This document shows positions 21,757-29,225 of a stretch of 64,000 nt of DNA, piece after piece. The DNA is taken from the NCBI GenBank assembly GCA_016704445.1, contig JADJAE010000002.1:186001-250000 (forward strand), read 5' to 3'. The position numbers were made by a program, and so were the translations under genes. Source of the DNA: Deltaproteobacteria bacterium. GTDB lineage: Bacteria > Myxococcota_A > Polyangia > Polyangiales > Ga0077539. The notes below the pieces were generated by a model, which saw only the letters and a program-made list of their open reading frames with translations, made no database searches and had not been told where the DNA came from. The stretch's first letter is position 1. Each line of letters opens with the position of its first letter.

Positions 21757-23379
21757 TCAGCGACCGCAGCGCGACACGACCTGCTGACGATAGAATCCGA
21801 GCTCGTCGCGCCAGTACTCACCGTTGAAGGGCCAGAGGTTGTGCTCCTCGTCCGCGGTGACGCGGTTGGCCCGGGCGACGTCGACGCTCACCTGCTGCTG
21901 CTGCATCTCCTGCGAGAGCTGGCCGCGGCGGGCGTTGAGGATCTCGATGAGGATCGCGGTCGCCTGGTTCTGCAGGTCGCCGAGCTCCTCCACCGCGCGG
22001 GTGTAACGGCCGCGGGCGAGGGTTCCGGCGTTCTCGATGGCGAAGCTCTTGGCGACCGAGATGTCCTGGATGATGCGCGCGCCGACGGAGCTGTTGCGGA
22101 AGGCCGCGGGCATCCCGTTGTGCCGGCGCTCCTCGCTCTCGAGCTGCGCGACGTACTCCAGGTTGCGGAGCAGCGTGCGGTCGCCGAACGCGGTCTCCAC
22201 CACCGGGCGCAGCCGGTTGGGCAGGTTGGCGTGGCCCTCGCGCACGTTCTTGAGGAACTGGAAGAAGCTCGGGTCGTCCTGGTACTGCTGCAGGTAGCGC
22301 TCGATCTCCGGGCGGAGGTCGCCGAAGCGCTCGTTGAACTGCGCGACCACCTCCTCGGCCTCGTCGTAGCGGCAGTTGGAGAAGAGGATCACGCTCTTCA
22401 GCACCATCGCCTCGGGGTACCAGCCGTTGGTGAAGTACGGCGAGAACAGCGTGTGGATGTTGCCGAGCGCGCGGGGGTAGTCCTGCTGGAGGAAGTACGC
22501 CCAGCTCTCCTCGAAGAGCGCGTCGAGCCAGTACTCGGAGTCGACGTCCACGTGGTTCCACGAGTCGATGGCCGACTCGTAGTGGCGCGTGGAGTAGTAG
22601 AGCCGCGCGAGCTCGAGCCACGCGAGGTCGGCCATGCGCTCCTCGTCCTCGATGCCCTCGACGCCCTCCTCGATGGCGTGGAGCACCTCGTTGAAGGCCT
22701 CGACGCCGGGCTGCGAGCGCCGCGCGTTGACGTGCGAGATGCCCTCGAAGAACTTCGCCTGCACGTAGTACGGCGACTGGCGCTGCACCTGGCGGAAGAG
22801 CGCGATGGCCTCGTCGTAGGCGCCGTCGCGGTACTTGCTGCGGCCCATCAAGTAGAGCAGCTGGTTGTAGAGGCCGCGGCTCTCGTTGTTGTTGAACTGC
22901 TGCAGCGCGGTGGTCGGGTAGCGGCCCACGCGGCGGACGATGTCCGCGGGCTCGGGGAGCTGCGACGCGAGCTGCGCCAGCCACTGGAGCGTGGCGTTGA
23001 AGTACAGGTGCGACGTGCCGCGCTCGACGATCTCGTCGAACACCGCCAGCGCCGACTGGTAGAAGCCCAGGTGGTAGAGGCTCTTCCCGAGGTGGAACTG
23101 CGCCTTCTGCTGGTTGGCCGGAGCGTCCTGCGTCTCGCCTTCGACGACGCGCTGGAACTGCACCGAAGCCTCCTGGTAGCGCTCCTGCTGATAGAGCCGC
23201 AGCGCGTTGGCGAGCGCCTCGCTCGGCGGACCCTCCGCGGGCGGGGCGTCAGCGCTGCCCTGGGTAAAGTCCATGTTGGGTTGCGCGGGCTGCTGCGCCC
23301 ACGCTGAACCCGTCAGGCCCAGGATCATCGCGGTCGTCCCTGCACCCGCGAGCCACTTCGAGATTCGCCTCCGCACCAT
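21757..23379 (-). CDS. gltC: GltC-like periplasmic TPR protein
   Basis: The product is 540 residues, starting at the ATG at 23379, which opens a signal peptide (AGAGTTAMILGLTGSAWAQQ, cut after AWA). An upstream in-frame ATG would add 11 charged residues. TPR-type units cover about residues 50-330 ('ANALRLYQQERYQEASVQFQ', 'AQFHLGKSLYHLGFYQSALA', 'AYDEAIALFRQVQRQSPYYV'). The C-terminal third is a charged helical segment with 'LWPFNGEYWRDELGFYRQQV' near the end. It is the first gene of the long minus-strand run. M. xanthus GltC is a periplasmic TPR protein that partners GltE and GltB. In M. xanthus its gene is in another cluster, so adjacency here fits the single-locus arrangement in other lineages. 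The name is likely but not proven. Confidence 0.68.
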   Translation of the reverse strand: MVRRRISKWLAGAGTTAMILGLTGSAWAQQPAQPNMDFTQGSADAPPAEGPPSEALANALRLYQQERYQEASVQFQRVVEGETQDAPANQQKAQFHLGKSLYHLGFYQSALAVFDEIVERGTSHLYFNATLQWLAQLASQLPEPADIVRRVGRYPTTALQQFNNNESRGLYNQLLYLMGRSKYRDGAYDEAIALFRQVQRQSPYYVQAKFFEGISHVNARRSQPGVEAFNEVLHAIEEGVEGIEDEERMADLAWLELARLYYSTRHYESAIDSWNHVDVDSEYWLDALFEESWAYFLQQDYPRALGNIHTLFSPYFTNGWYPEAMVLKSVILFSNCRYDEAEEVVAQFNERFGDLRPEIERYLQQYQDDPSFFQFLKNVREGHANLPNRLRPVVETAFGDRTLLRNLEYVAQLESEERRHNGMPAAFRNSSVGARIIQDISVAKSFAIENAGTLARGRYTRAVEELGDLQNQATAILIEILNARRGQLSQEMQQQQVSVDVARANRVTADEEHNLWPFNGEYWRDELGFYRQQVVSRCGR

Positions 23380-23588
23380 CGCTGCCTCGCCTCGCTTCAC
23401 GTCACACGTCATCGCCCGATGGCGTCATCGTCACCGACTGGCTCAGTCGCCGTCGAGGCGCGGAGTGTACCGAAACGTTTCTCGCAAGAGAAGCCATTCC
23501 AAACGCCGTCGCTGGGGGAGCGGGTCGGTGGGGCGGGAGTGACCACCCCGTCGCCTCGTCCGCCGCCGGCTGCCTGAGGTCTTTGCGC

Positions 23589-23617
23589 TTGACGGGATTC
23601 TCCGCGCGACGTTAGCG
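23589..23617 (+). promoter_or_regulatory. Candidate promoter of the Cys-rich lipoprotein gene
   Basis: TTGACG at 23589-23594 is a good -35 match. After a 17-base spacer comes TTAGCG at 23612-23617, a weak -10. It lies about 45 bases before the GTG start at 23660, with GAGGAG as ribosome site at 23643-23648. Confidence 0.3.
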
Positions 23618-23659
23618 TTCCACCGCTCGCCGCTGCGGGCGCGAGGAGATCCGTATCCC

Positions 23660-24112
23660 GTGAAGAGACTGGCATCGTTGGTGGGTGTTGTGGCGATCGG
23701 TCTGCTCGGTGTGACCGGCTGTGCGACCGAGGTCGTCGGCGACCCGTGCGCCCCCGGCCGCCCGATGAACCAGCCGTGTTCTCCGGGGCGCGACGGTGGC
23801 AGCGCGGGCTGCTTCCTCGGCACCGAGATCTACATCGAGACCCAGTCGCTGGAGTGCCGCTCCCGCATCTGCCTCGTGTACCGCTACCCCGAGGAGACCG
23901 ACCGCACCGGCGCCGAGCGCCCGAAGCACGTGTACTGCACCTGCCGCTGCGGCGTTCCCCCGTCCCTCGCGGCGACCACCGAGTCGTCGGTGCTCTGCAC
24001 CTGCCCGGAGAGCTTCTCCTGCGTCTCCATCGCGGGCGAGCAGTACAACGAGGGCGTCCGCGGCTCGTACTGCGTGCGCTCCAGCACCGTCCAGTCCGCC
24101 GCCACTCCCTGA
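23660..24112 (+). CDS. Cys-rich lipoprotein, unknown function
   Basis: The product is 150 residues from a GTG start, preceded by GAGGAG at a suitable distance. The N-terminus MKRLASLVGVVAIGLLGVTGC is a lipoprotein signal with lipobox VTGC. The mature part has about 12 Cys residues in a compact pattern (CAPGRPMNQPC, CFLG, CRSRIC, CTCRCG, CTCPESFSC), typical of disulfide-knotted extracellular modules common in myxobacterial lipoproteins. It is divergent from the glt run and lies 7 bases before the UPF0102 gene, so the two are probably cotranscribed, though their roles are unrelated. No family name can be supported. Confidence 0.7.
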   Translation: MKRLASLVGVVAIGLLGVTGCATEVVGDPCAPGRPMNQPCSPGRDGGSAGCFLGTEIYIETQSLECRSRICLVYRYPEETDRTGAERPKHVYCTCRCGVPPSLAATTESSVLCTCPESFSCVSIAGEQYNEGVRGSYCVRSSTVQSAATP

Positions 24113-24119
24113 TCCTCTC

Positions 24120-24482
24120 GTGAAGAGCGCCGGCAGCACCACCGCGCGTGGTCGCCTCGCCGAGCAGCTCGTCGCCGATCACCTCACCCGCCAGGGCTTC
24201 ATCGTCATCGCGCAGGACCTCCGCGTCGGCCGCGAGGAGGTCGACCTTCTCGCCTGGGAGGGCGCCACGCTGGTCGTCGTCGAGGTGCGCTCGCGCCGCG
24301 CCGGGGCGATGGTCGACCCGCTCAGCAGCGTGTCCCGCGCCAAGCAGCGTCGGCTGCGCATCGCCCTCGCGCGCTGCATGGTCGAGCGAGGCGCGCGCGA
24401 CGGTCGCATCGACGTGGCCGCGGTGGTCGGCGGCGCGCTGGTGGAGTACATCCCCAACGCCGTCGATTACACCGAGACGTAA
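24120..24482 (+). CDS. UPF0102 (YraN) family protein
   Basis: The product is 120 residues from a GTG start, the normal family length. The pattern RGRLAEQLVADHLTRQGF, then 'GREEVDLLAWEGATLVVVEV' and 'RAKQRRLRIALARCMVERG', matches the YraN/UPF0102 family, which has a restriction-endonuclease-like fold. The fold's E…D…ExK signature appears here as E, D and VEVRSRR, with Arg in place of the usual Lys, so catalytic activity is doubtful. In many bacteria this gene lies near the rnhB/rplS region; here it follows a lipoprotein gene instead. The biological role of the family is not settled. Confidence 0.85.
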   Translation: MKSAGSTTARGRLAEQLVADHLTRQGFIVIAQDLRVGREEVDLLAWEGATLVVVEVRSRRAGAMVDPLSSVSRAKQRRLRIALARCMVERGARDGRIDVAAVVGGALVEYIPNAVDYTET

Positions 24483-24492
24483 TCCGAGCGGG

Positions 24493-25221
24493 TCAGCGGC
24501 AGCGGCCGCTCACGAGGTTGCACATCTGTCCGGCGGGGCACTGGTTGATGAGCGAGCAGCGGCCGCACTCGCCCGTGATGCGGTTGCAGGTGGTGCCGCC
24601 GGTGCACAGCGACGGGTTGGTGACGCAGTTGCCGCAGGTGTGCGTCGCGGGGTTGCACTGCAACGTGCCGCCGCACACCGCCGGGGTGACGGTGCAGTCG
24701 GGGATGCACACGCCGTCGTTGGACGCGCGACCCTCCGGGTCGGGGATGCACACGTAGGATCCCTCTCTCGCGGCGGCGACCTCGGAGGGAGCGGCGCGGC
24801 ACGAGGTGACCATCCCCTGGCGGTAGGTGCATCGCCGGACGCACGCCGCGCGACCCACGAAGGGGAAGGTGATGCAGGCGCCGAACTCGCCGCACGGGCT
24901 GTTGGACGTGCAGTTGAGCGTGGTGGTGTAGCCGCCGGGAAAGGTGGTCGAGGGCGCGCAGCATGCGGAGAGCGCCGATGTGTTGCTGCACGGGTTGGCC
25001 GTGCACGGGGCGCCCACCAGCGGGGTCGACACGGCGGGGCACGTCGACGTCGAGCTGTCGGCGGGGCAGCAGCGCTCCAGGCGGCACTCGAAGCCGCTCG
25101 GGCACAGGCCGCCGCCGCCGTCGTCCGCGGCGCCGCAGCGGATCGCGCCCGCGCGGTCGAGCTCGGGCACGGCGCAGCTCACGAGCAGCGCGGCAGCCAG
25201 CATCCAGCGATGCGCGCTCAC
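24493..25221 (-). CDS. Cys-rich lipoprotein, unknown function
   Basis: The product is 242 residues, from a GTG start at 25221 that overlaps the stop of the upstream gene by 4 bases (GTGA), indicating translational coupling. The signal VSAHRWMLAAALLVSC has lipobox LVSC. The mature protein holds about 30 Cys in repeated short modules (CGAADDGGGGLCPSGFEC, CGNCVTNPSLC, CNRITGECGRC, CPAGQMCN). These resemble the Dickkopf/TIL-like Cys repeats of myxobacterial surface proteins, probably extracellular and disulfide-bonded. It is the last gene of a three-gene minus-strand unit with the TPR protein and glyQ. The function is unknown. Confidence 0.7.
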   Translation of the reverse strand: MSAHRWMLAAALLVSCAVPELDRAGAIRCGAADDGGGGLCPSGFECRLERCCPADSSTSTCPAVSTPLVGAPCTANPCSNTSALSACCAPSTTFPGGYTTTLNCTSNSPCGEFGACITFPFVGRAACVRRCTYRQGMVTSCRAAPSEVAAAREGSYVCIPDPEGRASNDGVCIPDCTVTPAVCGGTLQCNPATHTCGNCVTNPSLCTGGTTCNRITGECGRCSLINQCPAGQMCNLVSGRCR

Positions 25222-26009
25222 AGCGTCCCCCCGATCGCGAGGCCGAGTCCGTAGGGCCCGACGGCGATTCGCGGTGCGTCGCGCACCTCCACCCGCTCGC
25301 CGGGGCCGCGCAGCGCGAGCCACAGCGCTCCGGCTGCGGCGAGGCCGAGCCCGAGGCCGCCGAAAACATACGCCCGGGTCACCTCGCCCGACGCGCTCGA
25401 GTGCGCGTCCGCGGCGCTCTGGCTCCACGCCTCGGTGCCGGCGTTCACGTTGTTGAGGGTGTTGACCGATCCGCTCGCGATGACCCCTTGGATGACGCCC
25501 GCGACCCCGAGCGCCGCGCCCACGCCGAGGGTCACCCACGGGCCTACGTTCGACACGGTGCTGCGCCGGTACTCGACGCGAAACCACCGCGGCTCGATGA
25601 CCGAGCGCTCGACGGTGCGCTCCCGCACGATCACCTCCGGGGCCTGGCCCGCCCGGCGCGCCGTCTCCTCGCGCCCTCGCTGCTGGTCGGCGCGGGGGCG
25701 AAGCTGCGTCAGCATCTGGTCGAGCGCCGCGCGGTCGAAGCCCGGCGCGCCGGCGCTGGCGAAGTCCTGCAGGGCCTGCACGGCGCCCACGTAGTCGCCC
25801 GAGCGCTCGAGCGCGCGGGAGAGGTTGAAGAGCAGCTCCGGGCGGTGCGAGATGGCGTGGGCCTCGCGAAAGGCCCGCGCGGCCTCGTCGTAGCGCTGCG
25901 CCGCGAAGGCGCGGTTGCCGTTGTTGAAATAGGTCTCTGCCAGGTTGGTCTGCGCGGCGGCGGAGCTCGTCGCCAGCAGCGTCGCGAGCGCGGCCGCCGC
26001 GGGCCTCAC
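25218..26009 (-). CDS. Exported TPR protein with two membrane segments
   Basis: The product is 263 residues from a GTG start at 26009 that overlaps the glyQ stop by 4 bases. An N-terminal signal (AAAALATLLATSSAAAQ) is followed by two to three TPR units at about 22-100 ('AETYFNNGNRAFAAQRYDEA', 'ELLFNLSRALERSGDYVGAV'). Then come a charged linker and two hydrophobic spans (WVTLGVGAALGVAGVIQGVI and VFGGLGLGLAAAGALWLAL). This TPR-plus-two-span layout is frequent in myxobacterial envelope proteins of unknown function. The 4-base overlaps on both sides show tight coupling with glyQ and the downstream Cys-rich lipoprotein. No specific role can be assigned. Confidence 0.72.
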   Translation of the reverse strand: MRPAAAALATLLATSSAAAQTNLAETYFNNGNRAFAAQRYDEAARAFREAHAISHRPELLFNLSRALERSGDYVGAVQALQDFASAGAPGFDRAALDQMLTQLRPRADQQRGREETARRAGQAPEVIVRERTVERSVIEPRWFRVEYRRSTVSNVGPWVTLGVGAALGVAGVIQGVIASGSVNTLNNVNAGTEAWSQSAADAHSSASGEVTRAYVFGGLGLGLAAAGALWLALRGPGERVEVRDAPRIAVGPYGLGLAIGGTL

Positions 26010-26959
26010 GGCTTCACCGCGGCGCTCTTCAGCAGCGGGAAGCCCATGGCCTCGCGCTGCGCGAGCCACGTCTCGGCGCAGCGGTGGGCGATGCCTCGCA
26101 CGCGCTTGATGTAGTCCTGGCGGGCGGTGACCGAGATGGCGCCGCGGGCGTCGAGCACGTTGAAGTGGTGCGAGGCCTTCACGCAGAAGTCGTAGGCGGG
26201 CAGCGCGAGGCGCTCGAGCGGCGGCTTCGCGTAGACCAGCTCGGTGCGCGGGCCCTTCTTGGACTCCACGCGCTGCTCCTCCAGCGAGAGCGCGCGGCGG
26301 CACTCGCGCTCGGAGGCGTCGAACTGCGCGCGGTGGTGCTCCACGTCGGCGTGCGTGAAGTTGTACGTCGACCACTCCCACTCCGAGCGCTTCGCCACCT
26401 CGCCGTAGCGCACGCCCGGCGCCCACATGGCGTCGTAGATGTTGTCGACGTCCTGGAGGTACATGACGATGCGCTCCAGGCCGTAGGTGAGCTCGCCCGA
26501 GACGGGGCGGCAGTCGAAGCCGCCGCACTGCTGGAAGTACGTGAACTGCGACACCTCCAGGCCGTCGAGCCACACCTGCCAGCCGAGGCCCCAGGCGCCC
26601 AGCGTGGGGGACTCCCAGTCGTCCTCGACGAAGCGCACGTCGTGCTTCAGGGGGTCGGTGCCGAGGGCGCGGAGCGAGGCGATGTACTGGTCCTGGATGT
26701 CGAGCGGCGACGGCTTCAGGATCACCTGGAACTGGTGGAACTGCTGAAGCCGGTTGGGGTTGTCGCCGTAGCGGCCGTCGGTGGGGCGGCGCGAGGGCTC
26801 GACGAAGGCGACGTTCCAGGGCTCCGGGCCGAGGGCGCGAAGGAAGGTGTTGGGGTTGAAGGTGCCGGCGCCCACCTCGCTGTTGTAGGGCTGCACCAGG
26901 AGGCAGCCGCGCTTGGTCCAGAAATCCTGCAGCGTCAGGATGAGCTCTTGAAAGTACAT
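26006..26959 (-). CDS. glyQ: Glycyl-tRNA synthetase alpha subunit
   Basis: The product is 317 residues, within the usual 290-320 range. It forms with GlyS the alpha2-beta2 enzyme that charges tRNA-Gly, and the alpha chain holds the class II catalytic core. The sequence starts MYFQELILTLQDFW and shows the hallmark stretches 'LLVQPYNSEVGAGTFNPNTF', 'PWNVAFVEPSRRPTDGRYGD', 'YFQQCGGFDCRPVSGELTYG' and 'GLERIVMYLQDVDNIYD', which supply the ATP and glycine-adenylate motifs. An ATG 10 codons upstream is possible but adds residues absent from the family. glyS normally follows; here the next gene is a TPR protein and no glyS lies in the window, so the beta subunit must be encoded elsewhere. Confidence 0.95.
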   Translation of the reverse strand: MYFQELILTLQDFWTKRGCLLVQPYNSEVGAGTFNPNTFLRALGPEPWNVAFVEPSRRPTDGRYGDNPNRLQQFHQFQVILKPSPLDIQDQYIASLRALGTDPLKHDVRFVEDDWESPTLGAWGLGWQVWLDGLEVSQFTYFQQCGGFDCRPVSGELTYGLERIVMYLQDVDNIYDAMWAPGVRYGEVAKRSEWEWSTYNFTHADVEHHRAQFDASERECRRALSLEEQRVESKKGPRTELVYAKPPLERLALPAYDFCVKASHHFNVLDARGAISVTARQDYIKRVRGIAHRCAETWLAQREAMGFPLLKSAAVKP

Positions 26960-27003
26960 CGCGCCCTCGGAGGTACCCCACTCCCCCACCGGGGATCAAT
27001 GGA

Positions 27004-27969
27004 TCACCTCCTCGTCTTCGCGCCCGCCTTCTTCGCGTGCTCGTCGCAGGCGGGCATCTTGCGGGTGAGCTCCGGCGCCCCCTTCGCCCAGGTCACCACG
27101 GCGTCGACGAAGGCCCGCACCGCAGGCGCCACGAATTCCCGCTCGGGGTAGACCACCGCGAGCTGCGTCTCCCCGCCGAGGCGCTCGGGCAGCACCGCCA
27201 CGAGCTTCCCCGCGGCGACGTCGTCGTACACGAGCGGCAGCGGCAGCAGCGCGACGCCGCGGCCCCCAAGCGCCGCCGTGAGAAGCACCCCCAGGTCATT
27301 GGTGGCCATGAGCGCCTCGACCCGCACCTGCCCGCCGCGCACCAGCGGCCAGTGCGTCGATGGGTGCTCGCCCTGCGCGAAGCCCACGAGGCAGGCGTGC
27401 TTCGCGATCTCCGTCACCCGGCGGGGCGTCCCGTGCCGCGCGAGGTACTCCGGCGAGGCGACCGCCACCAGCCGCGAGCGCATCAGGTTGCGCGCGATGA
27501 GCCCCGGCGGGAGCTGCGCCGCCGCGCGGATGGCCACGTCGTAGCTCCCAGCGGCCAGGTCGACGTGCCGGGTGGTCAGGTCGAGCTCCAGGCGCACGTC
27601 GGGGTAGCGACCGATGAAGTCCGAGATCATCGCTCCGAAGTGCAAGAGGTTCATCGGCGGCGCCGACACCCGCAGCGTGCCGCGCACCGCGTCGTCGCTC
27701 CGTCGCACCGACTGCTCCGCCTCGCGCACCGCCGCGATCACCCCGCGCGCCCGCTGGTAGAGCGCCTCGCCCGCGTCGGTGAGCACCATCGTGCGGGTGG
27801 TGCGCCGGAGCAGCCGCACGCCGAGCTTCTCCTCCAGCCGCGCGAGGCGCCGCCCGACCGTGGGCCGCGGGACGCCCAGCTCGCGCGCCGCCCGGGAGAT
27901 CGAGCGCGCCTCCACCGTGCGAACGAAGGTCAGGAACTCCGTGGTCTCGGGCAGTTCGTCCATCTGCAT
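27004..27969 (-). CDS. LysR-family transcriptional regulator
   Basis: The product is 321 residues. The N-terminal winged helix-turn-helix (about 9-68) reads FLTFVRTVEARSISRAARE, then 'PTVGRRLARLEEKLGVRLLR', the LysR DNA-binding pattern. Residues 90-300 form the two-lobe periplasmic-binding-like effector domain (LRVSAPPMNLLHFGAMI, 'VDLAAGSYDVAIRAAAQLPP'), most like the AaeR/DsdC-type group often annotated as putative regulators next to small membrane or redox genes. It is divergent from the DoxX-like gene at 28086, and a dyad overlaps its own start codon, so autoregulation and control of the neighbour are likely. The C-terminus is short and basic. Confidence 0.9.
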   Translation of the reverse strand: MQMDELPETTEFLTFVRTVEARSISRAARELGVPRPTVGRRLARLEEKLGVRLLRRTTRTMVLTDAGEALYQRARGVIAAVREAEQSVRRSDDAVRGTLRVSAPPMNLLHFGAMISDFIGRYPDVRLELDLTTRHVDLAAGSYDVAIRAAAQLPPGLIARNLMRSRLVAVASPEYLARHGTPRRVTEIAKHACLVGFAQGEHPSTHWPLVRGGQVRVEALMATNDLGVLLTAALGGRGVALLPLPLVYDDVAAGKLVAVLPERLGGETQLAVVYPEREFVAPAVRAFVDAVVTWAKGAPELTRKMPACDEHAKKAGAKTRR

Positions 27970-27986
27970 CGATTGATAGCAGATGG
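27960..27986. promoter_or_regulatory. Perfect dyad in the LysR/DoxX intergenic region
   Basis: CCATCTGC and its exact reverse complement GCAGATGG (8-bp arms) are separated by 11 bases and overlap the LysR start codon. LysR-type regulators bind interrupted dyads of about this size upstream of divergent targets and autorepress. The exact T-N11-A core is not met, so this is a candidate operator. Confidence 0.5.
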
Positions 27987-28085
27987 TGCTCTCCCGTGCG
28001 GAATGGCGTCACCACCGTGGCGGGCGGAGATTGCACCCCGGCGACGCCCTCTCCCCCAAACGGCGTCGCAGGAGCTTCCGTTCCC

Positions 28086-28475
28086 ATGAAGAATCTCAAC
28101 CTCGCCTACTGGATCCCCACCGCCCTCTTCGCCCTGGGGCTCACGCTCTCGGGCTTCGGCGCCCTCACCCACCAGGCCCCGATGGTCGCGGCCTACTCGC
28201 ACCTCGGCTACCCGCTGTACTTCATGACCCTCCTCGGGGCGGCCAAGCTCCTCGGCGTGGCGACGCTCCTCGCGCCCGGCCTCCCCCGCCTGAAGGAGTG
28301 GGCCTACGCGGGCTTCGCCATCAACATGGTCAGCGCCGTGTTCTCGCACCTCGCCTCGCACGACCCCGTCGGCCACGCGGTCGCGCCGGTCGTGCTCATC
28401 GGCCTGCTGTTCGCGTCGTGGCGCTTCCGCCCGGCGGGCCGCACCCTCGCGATCCCCGCAGTCGCCACCGCCTGA
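28086..28475 (+). CDS. DoxX-like small membrane protein
   Basis: The product is 129 residues with four predicted membrane helices (about 6-26, 47-67, 76-95, 100-118). It has the DoxX-like family pattern: 'WIPTALFALGLTLSGFGALT', a conserved 'LGYPLYFMTLLGAAKLLGVA', then 'LKEWAYAGFAINMVSAVFSH'. The ATG at 28086 is used because upstream codons in frame read as noncoding Pro/Ala-rich sequence. These proteins are of uncertain function and are often encoded beside LysR or MarR regulators and linked to redox stress. It is transcribed divergently from the LysR gene, with about 116 bases between starts. Confidence 0.85.
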   Translation: MKNLNLAYWIPTALFALGLTLSGFGALTHQAPMVAAYSHLGYPLYFMTLLGAAKLLGVATLLAPGLPRLKEWAYAGFAINMVSAVFSHLASHDPVGHAVAPVVLIGLLFASWRFRPAGRTLAIPAVATA

Positions 28476-28514
28476 GCGCCCCGTCTCCCTGGTAGCTTCG
28501 CGCCACCCGACGAC

Positions 28515-29189
28515 ATGCGCGATCCCATCACCCTCCACACCCACGTCATCGATGACCCGCTGCGCCTCCTGGCCCGGCGCGCCACGCTCCCCGGCGCCTA
28601 CGGCTACGACAGCTCGGCCCACGCGCTGCGCGTCGCCGCCGCGAAGGGCGTCCCCCTCGTCGACCGCCTCGCGCTCGCCCTCCATGGGAGCTGGATGGTC
28701 AACAGCCGCGCCACGTCGCCGGTCTTCCGGCGGTGGCTCCAGGAGCCCGCGCGCCCGGCCTGGATGTTACTCGATCAGGTATTGCCCGACGGCCCCGAGG
28801 CCTGGCTCTCCCTCGCCGACGACGAGCGCTCGGCCGCCGCGCAGGCGGTCACCCTCCTCTGCGGCGACGACGTCGGCGTGGCCGCGGTGAGCAAGGTGCT
28901 CGCGCTGCTCTACCCGCAGACCATGTGCCTCATGGACGACCACGCGCTCGTCTACCTCGGGCTCTCCCATGACTTTCCTCCGGGCGAGGAGAAGGGCACC
29001 GCGGGGCCGTCGTTCTTCGTGCCCGCGCTCGACGCCTTCAGCGCCGCCGTCGTGGCCAACCGCGACGCGCTCACCGCCCTCGCCGCGGCCCACGCCGAGG
29101 CCGTCCTCGACGCCACGCAGGCCCTCGACCGGCTGCTCTGGGTCGCCTCCTACGGAGAGCGCTTCTTCCGCGCCGCCGCCGCGCGTTGA
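28515..29189 (+). CDS. Hypothetical protein, unknown function
   Basis: A soluble alpha-helical protein of 224 residues with no signal peptide or membrane span. The central part 'GVAAVSKVLALLYPQTMCLM' followed by DDHALVYLG recalls helix-hairpin-type DUFs in which a conserved Lys and Asp flank a Pro, but I cannot name a family. It begins 39 bases after the DoxX-like gene on the same strand and could share its transcript. Codon use matches the genome (third-position GC very high), so it is probably real. Confidence 0.65.
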   Translation: MRDPITLHTHVIDDPLRLLARRATLPGAYGYDSSAHALRVAAAKGVPLVDRLALALHGSWMVNSRATSPVFRRWLQEPARPAWMLLDQVLPDGPEAWLSLADDERSAAAQAVTLLCGDDVGVAAVSKVLALLYPQTMCLMDDHALVYLGLSHDFPPGEEKGTAGPSFFVPALDAFSAAVVANRDALTALAAAHAEAVLDATQALDRLLWVASYGERFFRAAAAR

Positions 29190-29225
29190 TCAGCCCCCCA
29201 TAACCGTGATTGCCTCGCGCGGGCG

